Positions 22,047 through 32,007 of a DNA stretch of 64,000 bases are shown piece by piece. The notes under the pieces are model-generated. The model had not been told where the DNA came from and searched no databases. It saw nothing but the letters and a program-made list of their open reading frames with translations. Numbering within the stretch: the stretch's first letter is position 1; every line of letters begins with the position of its first letter. The DNA is from Ceratobasidium sp. AG-K. Its lineage: Eukaryota; Basidiomycota; Agaricomycetes; Cantharellales; Ceratobasidiaceae. Location of the stretch: NCBI GenBank assembly GCA_037039685.1, contig JAWNGF010000007.1, forward strand, positions 930,001 to 994,000. Reading direction: 5' to 3'. The position numbers were made by a program, and so were the translations under genes.

Positions 22047-23720
22047 ATGATTGAGCTCATAGCAAGACTAGACTCTGCGACTAGCTTACTTGACGCTGCG
22101 CTAGATAAATACCTTGATGCTTGCGCTACCATCCAAACCTACTGCGCGCAGGCCCCCACAGTAACAGGTGTCCCCCATACCCTCTCTAGTCGTATTGTGA
22201 ACGAGCTGACCGCTGCTTCCTCACACGAGTCCAAGATCAAGCGGGCGCGGTCAGTCATCAGACAGATCAAGAACGGTTCTACTACTATCACCCCAGTCTA
22301 TGCCCTCCCTTCCGAGATCCTTTCTCGCATCTTCATGCTCGTAATGGGCTCTACTCGCTGTGTCGAGGCAGACAGTAGCAAGTCTAGATACACGCCGAGA
22401 TATCCCGACTTTCTATCCCATGTCTGCTCCCGCTGGCGCCGCGTCGCAACCGATTTGCCGGAGCTCTGGACGCACATCGATCTCGTCTACTATCACTCCT
22501 CGGATCGCAAGTATGTAGAGCGGGCCATGGCCTTTGCATCTCGGGCGGGACGCCAACCCCTGCATATTCACATACGAGCTCCGTCTTCTCTGGACTATCC
22601 TGATGACGCGTTCACTCTTGAAGAAAGCTTTCCTTTGTTCGCAGGGTAAACCGAGTCGCTTGAATTGACAATACCCAGTGCTATTGGGGAGTTCGAGCCC
22701 AAACTCTTTGAGCGTTTATTCGATGCCTTGGAACCCGGGACATTGCGCCATATCACTCTTACCGATACCAATGCCAATGAACCAGGCTATATATACGCCT
22801 CCAGCGAGGAGGATACCGGTACCCATCCCGAGTATGAATGCCAAATTTTGCACATGCCGCACGGAATTTTTGAGAGTATATTACTTCCCGTTCGGGTCCT
22901 CCGACTCAGTGGGCTATACTTTCATTGGTGAAGCCTGGCCTACCATGGTCTCGTCGACCTCCGCCTCGAGCGACCCAAGACGCGACCGTGCGGTATTTCC
23001 ATGACTAACCTTCACCGTATTCTCTTATCCAGCCCTAGACTAGCAAACCTTCACATCAATCTCGAGATCTTTGATGATCAATGGACTCAATACAACATTA
23101 AACCGGCTCACCTTGAGGATCTGGAGCTGCTTAACACGGGCAATTTGCTATTAATGGCGACAGATCAGTTGGAAACACTCCTTCACTTGTTCACCCCTGG
23201 CCAAAAAGCGTTACAGTTGACCATTGGCTTGCGTGACAATCAAATCCTGTCAAACCCCGACTCAACAATAACAAGATTCCTTAAACGCGCCAAAGTGACC
23301 AAGCTTTGCTTGATCGGGAGGCACAGAAATGCGGTGATTGAAGATATACTCGCCTTGGTACCCGAGCTTCGAGTTTTGGCGCTAAATGGATACAACGAAA
23401 CTGTACCCGTTGGACCATTTACATCCACCCCTCAACGGATTCGTTCGCCCGCGCCCCCCATCATAGATACCCTCTATCTGCAGGAAGGCCGCTTTGACTT
23501 GGAAAGCCTTTGCTTGTTGGTTAGAATTATCTCACCACAGACGATCGCATTTTGGAGAACTGAGGTGGGCTTGGATGACACCACGCTAGAAAATCCGATG
23601 GACCTGGATGATGCTCCGTCCGAAGACGACACCGTTTTAAAGGACAGCCAAGTTTCGGTGGCATTGTCAGAATTCTGTCCGATCATCCGTCACGTTGCTT
23701 ACCACCAGGAGAGCCCATAA
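22047..23720 (+). pseudogene. F-box protein gene 2 (two in-frame stops)
   Basis: Tandem paralog of F-box 1, about 557 codons in one frame. It starts MIELIARLDSATSLLDAALDKY, has the F-box core VYALPSEILSRIFMLVM and HVCSRWRRVATDLPELWTHIDLVYYHSS, then a leucine-rich region ending HQESP at 23720. The frame is broken by TAA at 22647-22649 and TGA at 22929-22931. Aligned with paralog 1 the residues on both sides of each stop match (TESLEL with TKSLEV; SLAYHGL with SSQAYHGL), so the stops lie inside conserved coding sequence and not in introns; a GT..AG removal around the first would be only 33 nt. Probably a recent pseudogene. Confidence 0.85.
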
Positions 23721-24650
23721 AGAGCTGGGGTCGCCAATCCTGGGAAACGATGTAATATTCCTCTCGTACGCTACGGATTTACTGTCTGCTTAAGCCTGTA
23801 CGAATTTTATTTCGTTTTCCTAATTCCACAACATGTACAGGGTATATCATCTTGAACTGCACGTCCATCCGTGCATACACTAGTGGATATATGCGTGCGA
23901 CGCGATGCAAGGCCAAGGGTGCGACGACACGGAAGATGTGGTAATTCCCCAGAGGGTAACCGCGAAAATTTACACACGAACTAACTGTACACAAGCACTA
24001 CCCGACTATCCTGATATGCCCATCGACTACATTCCAAGTTGCAAGATTGGTGTCGTATTTTCCGAATTGAATATGAAATACGTTCAATGGCATGATCAAG
24101 TGAGACTGAATTGGGCAAGGCATTGATGGCAAACAGCTGGGTAATGGGCTCTCAATCTTGCAATGGACCATGTCCTGCCTGTGCTACAATAACACCAAAT
24201 TTCCAGGGTTCCATGAGTGTCCAAACCCCGGCGGTGGGTCCTACTTACGAGGCTAGGAGGGTAATAAGCAGTAATTCAAGCAGAAGTTACGAGTGAGAAT
24301 TAATATTGAGTGTCAGCGTCGAGTCGACGCTTGGATTACGGGGACGCCTTTAGGGGTTTGCTTTTTGAATGGTTTGTTTTTGGAAACGATGCTGCACAAA
24401 TAGCAAGCTAGATACTAGCATGACTCGGGTTTATGTTGCCCTGCGTATACTACACAAGAAAACTGGCCTTAGGAAGGTTTCAGTTTACCCCCCCACCCCT
24501 CAACACACACACACCGAACCAACTGCTAACGCGCAAAATCGCAACACCAACGCTACACAAGTCAACATCTATCGGACAATAAAATCGTTGCTTAAGAAAC
24601 GTAGATAAGGACAAGACCACCGACTTAAAAACAAACAAATAGGCATCAAA
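23721..24650. other. Spacer between F-box 2 and Hsp70-like 2
   Basis: About 930 bp without a supported gene. Its right end (about 24540-24650) resembles the 3' flank of Hsp70-like gene 3 (about 27960-28048): both carry TATCGGA followed by similar A-rich sequence, then AAGAAAC, and AAAACAAACAAAT just outside the stop. This shows that the tandem duplication included the 3' UTR. Confidence 0.5.
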
Positions 24651-27591
24651 CTAGTGCAAAAAATCGAGCACGGCTCGGCCCCATTCGTTATCATTGCAGA
24701 GCAGCACTAATTGGACTGCGGCGCCGTTGATTTCCAGTCCGATTTCGAACTCGGTATAGAAGTCGCTCTACTACCAGTGAGTGAAGTGGCCGAAAACATG
24801 GAGGAAAGTTGAGCCTACCTGAGATCCTGTCTTTGCGTTCTCGTGGAAAGCAGGAAGCAGACTTAAATCTATCGTCCATTTGCATATTACGCATAATTCG
24901 GTAGCCTCACTCTCGTCCGTATATCGCATTATGTGCTCGCTATCGGATGTGTACAGTTTCATCATGACCATGAAATCTGGGCCCCATCAGCTCTGCCTCA
25001 GATTAATAGAGAAGGAAGCAAACCTTCCGAACTGTGTGAAAACTTGCAGAACGTGGCCTTGGCTCGCTCGCCTTTGCGCAGAATATCCCCTTTTCGAGTT
25101 AAATACTGGAGCCGGTTCCTGCAAAGGGGTACGCCCGTGTTGCTGATATTGATGTATGCGGGACGTTTTTGCCAGTCTTCTTGCTCCGCGGGTAATGTGG
25201 CCTACATTCGGGTGGGGTTAACTCATATTAGATAAGCGAGGGGGATCGTTGTATGGGATGTGTTAGATACAACGGAGCTGGGTTACCTCCATAATATACG
25301 TCTTTGGCACAACAATATTTGACACCAATGCCCGATTCGCAATCCCATAGCGAGCAGCTCCGCGACATGCGGCAGTATCTGCATCGGTGGGTCGAGCAAT
25401 CATACTGATTCGAGTACCAAATCGTTGCTACGCCGATCAAGTTAACACAGACCCATTCGCGGAATGTATTGAAATGGAGAGAGGGGCCTCACGTCGATGG
25501 ACTTGAACAAGTACTCATTCTCCGAGAAACCGCCAACAAGGAGCAAGGCATGAATAGGATGATTGCTTGGGGCTAGTTGGTCTTCAATGAGCTGGAGAAC
25601 TTTGGAGATGATGGGGTCGAATACCTTCAATTCGTCAAATTAACGAGCAGACAGCAAGTAAAAGGATGCTTGGGCTGGAAACCCACCTCAGACCGCAACA
25701 AGGCACCCGGAATCGTCAACTCGCCATTAATCAGCCCCACGGTTGGATCGTTTTGGTCCTCGATGTTAAAGCAATTGAACTGGAATGGTGTGCCTATCCA
25801 CCGGTTAACTTCTCCTACCTCGGGTTGGTACTGAGCTCACGGTCATCCTCTTCTCCTCGGAACGCAAGTTTACCAGTCCCACTGAACGTATGCTGGAAGT
25901 AGGCCAAACTCGACGGGTCCGTATGAGCCGGATGGCGCTCGAGCATTCGGGCAACGAGATATCGGAATCTGTTCCACAACTGGTAAGTAGTCCCTCTTCA
26001 ACGAGACATGGAACCAGACCGAAGATCCAAGTAAAGACTACCGCAATTTGCGCCACTTCGAGCACACACCTCTCCAATCTCCAGCCTCTCCAGACTTCCT
26101 AGGATTTTATAGACGGTGATATCGACCGATTCGCTACCCGCGTCACAGATCATAAAGTTTTGCGAAGGGCGAAGTTGGTGCAAGTTGGTCAGGTGTGCAC
26201 AGTGAACCGCTGCCGCTTCGGGTTCACTAAGCCATGGTCTTAGGTAAGATCGGGAGAAGAGGGAGATGGGACGCACGTAATAATCCGCAGACGGTCTCGC
26301 CAGTTCTTGTCTTGCCCTATGGGACCTGCAGCCCGTACCAATCCCGCCTGAATGGCCGCCTCGCGTATGAGGTCACAGCTCTTGGCGTCCCATGCGACCG
26401 GAACAGTGAGCCAGACGTCGGCCGTGTCTGCGCCACATTAGCCCAAGCCCAACTCAAATACATGCTGGACCTACCGAGATCCGCAACAGCTCCGATCGCG
26501 CGTGTGATTTGTGGCCGGGCATAGTCCCATAGGCACGATAAAAAATCGACAATGGGGTCAATGGGCCGTTTACCTGGCTGTGAAGTGTATGTTTACGTGT
26601 GGAGTGAGTTGGAGTGAACTGGTGTGAGCTGGACCTACGGGCAATCTAGGTAGGCGCGGATCAACCATGTCGCCGTGAAGAAACTTGGGTTCGAGGAACA
26701 GCTTGAACCCTATACATACGTTGGCTAAATAACACAACAAGGAAAGGGAGGCTTGCCTTCGCAGAGAATCGTGCCGGGGATATGCGGTGCGTTCTAAATG
26801 GCAGAGTAAGATGCGACGCTGCAACAGGTGCACTGAAACGCGGACCTTGGCTTCCAAACCCCATGCGAGGAGCACACCATGTTCGTCGTAGAGTAGACAC
26901 GTTGGGATTTTGCGGAAGGTTTCAAACGAACTGGGCCAATGCAGGATTTGTTGTACACCCACCCCAGCGATGCGAGATGATCCAAAGGCCTGGTAAAATG
27001 AACTATGAACAAGCCGGAAAATAAGAAACTTACAACACCCGAGAAAGTCGTTCCAAAATCGATCGACACGCTTAGTTTGCCCTCTTCAATTGTTGGCAGT
27101 CGCCCGGCGTTCTGAAACGGGATTCCTGATGAAACTGAGGAAGCACTAATTTTATGAGAGTGAGAATGCGGAGATACTAGCCTCGCCAGGAATTCTTGGC
27201 TAGGTTGAAACGGGCTTTGACTCTGAAAAGAGGGGGCAAAGGTGAAAGATTGCTGCATGTGAGCAATTCTTGGACTGGCGCTAGAACCATAGTATGAGGT
27301 TAGGAAGGAGCTACGTCGATCCAGTGAGGTCTGTTCCGAGAGCATCAAAGAAAACTCTCCACTTGAACGTGGCAGGATTGTAACATCATCTTGGTCCGCG
27401 GTTAACTCATCATCGGTGGAGTCTGAGTTGGGTTGATTGATCGATCCAGTCACCCGGAGAGTGCGGTTGTTGTAGCCAAAGGCCTTGAAGATAGTGGGCG
27501 TATCCCGATTACTGAAATCTGACGACCCTCCTCCTACTTGATCGTTGTTTTGCGTAGGAGACCCAAAAAGCCTACGCAAACGGTTGGTCAT
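24651..27591 (-). CDS. HSPA12-like Hsp70-family protein, paralog 2 (altered phosphate-2 loop)
   Basis: Start ATG at 27591 (MTNRLRRLFGSPTQNNDQ), a basic N-terminus unlike paralogs 1 and 3, followed by a Ser-rich region of about 180 residues. Phosphate-1 loop KLSVSIDFGTTFSGV is intact (about 27040-27085). Then come GVGVQQILHWPSSFETFRK, CLLYDEHGVLLAWGLEAKV and FKLFLEPKFLHGDMVDPRL. The phosphate-2 position reads FMICDAGSESVDITVYKIL (about 26103-26160) where paralogs 3 and 4 have DAGGGTVDLA. After it are FRYLVARMLERHPAHTDP, the adenosine motif HALLLVGGFSENEYLFKSID, and a C-terminus ending at TAG 24651-24653. All exons examined are open, so the protein is probably made, but loss of GGGT predicts impaired ATP handling. 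There is also a short insertion in ELCVICKWTIDLS relative to ELCKWTVDLS of the paralogs. Confidence 0.85.
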
Positions 27592-28048
27592 GGTATGGTG
27601 TCTGGATCAGCCTCGACTAAGCGCCAGTGGGTGATATGCTTGGCACAGCATCAAGGGGCCCGAGGTGGCGACCAAACCTTCCGGCTCGCATTTGGGCCAT
27701 CTAACATGGTCTTCTCACACTAGAATAATACCACTATCATTCTGCTCTTTTGTAGCGCCAGCAATTCTCAGACTCGAGTCGTCCCGGATTCTGTCCTATG
27801 AATTTGTCAATCAGCAGTTTCAGATACACAGCAGATATTGCCAACATTGGGTGAGGGGCACAACGATACCCAAACCTGGAAACTATTGTAGTCAATAATT
27901 ACCAGACAATACGTCAACGCAAAGTATCACACAGATTCGTGGAGACAAAACCACATAAGCATTCAACTATCGGATAACAAGATCGTAACTCAAGAAACAC
28001 AAATAACTACAAGATCACCAACCCAAAAACAAACAAATGGGTATCAAA
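27592..28048. other. Spacer between Hsp70-like 3 and Hsp70-like 2
   Basis: About 457 bp that must carry the promoter of paralog 2 and the 3' flank of paralog 3. No other gene is seen. Confidence 0.4.
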
Positions 28049-30893
28049 CTAGTTCAAAAACTCGAATACGACTCGGCCCCATTCGTCGCCATTATAGAGC
28101 AGAACACCACGGACTTCGGCGCTGTCGAGTTCGAGTCCGAGTTCGAACTCGGTGTAGAATCCATTCTGAGCAAGAAGAGGAAGGTTAGTAGGTAAAGGGG
28201 TGCCATGGGAGAAACTTACCTGGGATCCCATCCGCGCGTGCTCGGCGAAACTAGGAAGTGTGCTCAAATCGACTGTCCACTTGCACAGCTCGGCAGTCTC
28301 GCCCTCGTCTGTGTACCGCATCACGCGGTCGCTATCAGAGGTATAAAGCACCGCCACAAAGGTCGAATCTGTGATATCCTCAGTTTTGCAAATTCATCAT
28401 GTCTCGAGATGAGCTTACCTTGTGGGCCCTGTGAGAACTTGCAAAACTTGGTCTTGACCCTCTGTCCTTTACGCAAAATGGCACCCTTCTGAACGAGGTA
28501 CTGGAGTCGGTTCTCGCAAATGGGTACACCGGCGTTGTTGGTGCTGATGTAGGCAGGACGCTTTTGCCAGTCTTCTTGCTCAGCGGGCAATTTGACCTAT
28601 AATTGGACCAGGGTTAGTCTTAATAAGCGACAGGGTGAATGAAGACGGACCTTCATGATGTACGCCCTTGGCGCAATCACACTCGAAACCAACGCCCGAT
28701 TCGCAAGTCCATAGCGGGCAGCTCCACGGCATGTGGCGGTATCAGCGTCAGCTGGGCGGGCAATGACGCCAATTCGAGAGCCGAATTGTTGCTACGAAAC
28801 GCACATATCAATCTCTATTCAGTTATGTTGGACGCAAGCACTCACATCAACGCGCTTAAACATGTACTCGCTACCCGAGAAACCACCGACGAGCAGCAAG
28901 GCGTGGATTTGTTGACTGCATCGGGTCAATTGGTCCTCGATGAGTTGCAGAACTTCGGAGATGACGGGGTCGAACACCTATAACACATCAAACTCAATTA
29001 GACATGGGGAGATCGAAGCCTCGGTATTACTTGCCTCGGACCTCAACAACGCGCCCGGAATCGTCAGTTCGCCATTGATCAATCCAACGGCCGGATCGTC
29101 CTGGTCCTCCACGTTGAAACAGTTGAACTGGAACGGTGTGCCTATTCCCCGCCAATTAGTTCCTTTTCCTTATGATTTGCGATTAGACTCACGATCATCC
29201 TCCTCGCCCCGGAACGCAAGCTTGTCCGTCTCGCTAAACGCATGCTGGAAGTAGGCCAAACTCGACGGGTCTGTATGGGCCGGATGGCGCTCGAGCATTC
29301 GGGCGACGAGGTCTCGGAACCTATGCGGCCATTAATACACCCATCTATCCCGACAAGCCGAGGGTACGCACCGAAGATCCAAGAACAAACTACCGCAATT
29401 CGCACCACTTCGGGCACACACTTCTCCAATCTCCAACCGCTCCAAACTTCCGAGGATCTTGTAAATCGCAAGATCGACAGTTCCTCCACCAGCGTCACAG
29501 ATCATAAAGTTTTGCGAAGGGCGAAGTTGATGCAAGTTGGTCAGGTGGGCACAATGAACCGCTGCCGCTTCGGGTTCGCTAAGCCATGGCGTTAGATAAG
29601 ATCGGGAGAAGAGGGAGATGGGACGCACGTAATAATCCGCAGACGGTCTCGCCAGTTCTTGTCTTGCCCTTTGGCACCTGCACTCTGTACCAATCCCGCC
29701 TGAATGGCTGCCTCGCGCATGAGGTCACAGCCCTTGGCGTCCCATGCGGCCGGAACAGTGAGCCAGACGTCGGCCGTTTCTGCGCCACATTAGCCCAAAG
29801 CCCAACTCCTACACACACGGGACTTACCGAGATCGGCAACTGCTCCAATCTCGCGTGTAATTTGTTGCTTGGCATAATTCCATAAGCACGACAAAAAGTC
29901 GATAATGGCGTCAATGGGTCGTTTGCCGGGCTGTGGAGTGTTAGTAAGTGTCGGGTGGAGTAGAGAAGAGACGTACGGGCAACCCGGGCAAGCGCGGATC
30001 AACTGTGCCGTCGCGGAGACACTTGGGTTCGAGGAACAGCTTGAACCCTGCGGAAATATTAGTGTCGAGTCGTCAGAGTGAGAGCAAGACCGGACTCACA
30101 TTCGCAGCGAATCGAACCGGGGATGGGCGGTGCGTTCTAAATGGCAGAGTGAGATGTGGCGGTGCGACAGGCGCGGGGCAAGACGAACCTTGGCTTCCAA
30201 ACCCCAAGTTAGGACTTCACCGTGTTCGCCGTATAGTAGACATGTTGGGATCTTGCGGAAGTTTTCAAACGAACCGGGCCATTGCAGGATTTGTTGTACG
30301 CGCCCTCCAGCGATGCGAGATGATCCAAAGGCCTAATAAAAATGAGCTATGAACCAGCTGTAAAATAAGAGACTTACGACGCCCGAGAAAGTCGTTCCGA
30401 AATCAATCGACACGCTCATTTTTCCCTCTTCGGCCGTCGGAGGTGGCTGGTAAGACACAATCTGCGGAGTAGAGATTGGACCACCCATAGCGCTCATCAT
30501 GCTCATCGCACCACCTGGGTATCCAGGGGACATGGGAGGCGGTGGGGAAAGCGATGGCGAAATAGTGCTCGCGCGGAACGAGCTCGTGTCTTTTGCATGG
30601 AAGGGTTGGTCGATTAGCGTAGTTCCAGTCCCCGCATCGTATTGTCCAAATTGCCCAGGCATCCCTCCCATCGCATTACTGTGCATCGACGGCCCAATAG
30701 AGCTTTGGCGGTTTGGATTAGGTTGGTAGGTCATCTGCGGAGGAACAGGTTGAGGATGGTGCATGGGGGGTGGACCGCCGGGCATCATCCCATGTTGGTG
30801 TATCGGCTGTTGGTTAATAATTCCATTAGGAGGAAATCCCTGGTTGTTTTGAGCCTGGAGCTTTTCGTCGCGGGGCGTGCCACAGCAAGACAT
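28049..30893 (-). CDS. HSPA12-like Hsp70-family protein, paralog 3
   Basis: Start ATG at 30893 (MSCCGTPRDEKLQAQ), followed by a Pro/Met/Gln/Gly-rich disordered segment of about 150 residues (GMMPGGPPPMHHPQP, PSLSPPPPMSPGYPGG). Phosphate-1 is KMSVSIDFGTTFSGV (about 30378-30425). Then AFGSSRIAGG, FKLFLEPKCLRDGTVDPRL, and the canonical phosphate-2 loop FMICDAGGGTVDLAIYKIL (about 29455-29511). Next come FRDLVARMLERHPAHTDPSS, GTPFQFNCFNVEDQDDPAV, HALLLVGGFSGSEYMFKRVD (about 28840-28905), LPAEQEDWQKRPAYISTNN, and a C-terminus ending FEFLN at TAG 28049-28051. Highly similar to paralog 2, introns included, so the pair is a recent tandem duplication or is kept similar by gene conversion. This copy has all nucleotide-binding motifs and is likely functional. 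Confidence 0.88.
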
Positions 30894-31437
30894 GGTCGTC
30901 GTGAAGAGAGAAACTGACCGTCGGGGTTGGTGAGCGCTAAACATTAACTGTCACAGCTTCCAGGAACCGAACGTCAACTGCACGTGACTCATCTCGGCTT
31001 GTCCCAGAAGCCCGGGACTGCTATTTTCGGTGACCACCGCGTGTGATCACCCGGTATGAAACACGCAACTGGCAATCCGCCACGGAGCACACCTCGGCCA
31101 CCCCCTTCAGCTTGTCCTCTGCAGACAAGCAGGTCGCTTATCCGAAAACTCCAACGATTTATAGTGATGATTTGGTCCTCTAAATCTTGAATCAACCCAC
31201 GAACTCCTGCTACACATTCACGTTATGGGGGAGCCAAACTCGAACGCTCGAAGTGCCTGTGCATCAAAAAATGTTTTTAAATTCCACAAACTCCAACAGT
31301 TGATGTATCAAGCGGGTTTCTGTGTTACGCATTGTTTTTCCCCCAACCGGCATTTGCACATAAGCTTGACAAAGGATGTTTGAACCATTTAATACAAGGC
31401 ACTTATGCCCCAGGCACAGCTAATACCAAGGAGGTGT
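30894..31437. other. 5' flank of Hsp70-like 3, no gene seen
   Basis: About 540 bp. No convincing frame, RNA gene or heat-shock element array was recognised. Confidence 0.35.
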
Positions 31438-31743
31438 TCAATAATGGTTCGACAGACTTAGTTTGAAGCCAGCAACAGAACACAACTTGGCCAACTCCTC
31501 CAAGTCCACCGCACATTCCGGCAGATCCTGCTCGCATATCCTAAGAATCAGGAGTATAATTTTGGCAGGCAGGGAGTTGACCATCTTGCGTTCCAGCGAG
31601 TGGCTCCTTGTCCCACTGATGATAGGTTGGCTTGAGCAATTTCTGCTTGGTATGTGTCAACTTGCTGCAGCTCGCTCGTGACCTGATGCAGAAAGACGTG
31701 AGAAATGGAGGACCTTTCAAGGCAACAGCAGGCCTGAAGATAT
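31438..31743 (-). pseudogene. F-box-like gene 3, 3' fragment (right of copia element 2)
   Basis: Minus-strand reading directly outside the copia LTR gives LQACCCLERSSISHVFLHQ and TSELQQVDTYQAEIAQANLS. After a one-base frame change near 31585 it gives MVNSLPAKIILLILRICEQ, ending at TGA 31438-31440. The first part matches the coiled N-terminal segment of the neighbouring F-box proteins in style (compare DQYLDACSAVQ), and the second is an F-box-like LPxxIxxxI core. Joined across the element with 44886-44943, the frame is continuous. The fragment then stops, so the downstream leucine-rich part is missing. An old broken F-box gene is the best reading, from motif resemblance only. Confidence 0.5.
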
Positions 31744-32000
31744 TGTTGAGGATCACTCGAGAACGTCTCGACACTCAAAGCAATCTTAGCGAATAAAGAG
31801 CAGTGGAAGGCAAATGTATACGACTGAAGACAATGTAGATACAAGGATAATACAGTCTCTCTTTATACTCGCAAAAGAAACTATGTATATACAAGAGAAA
31901 TACGTGTTGACACGAATGTACAACACACAAACAAGATACAGACTCAGATACACAATAACGACACGCATGTAAGTACGTGTATGATTACCAAGTTACAACA
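31744..32000 (-). repeat. 3' LTR of copia element 2
   Basis: 257 bp, TGTTG...CAACA ends. Differs from the other LTR at about six places; at five of these it has CA where the other has CG. Confidence 0.93.
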
Positions 32001-32007
32001 CTCCCCC

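Noticed and set aside
22614..22680. Possible 33-nt intron removing the first stop of F-box 2
   Set aside because: Far shorter than the 50-65 nt introns seen here, and the interval aligns with coding sequence of F-box 1.
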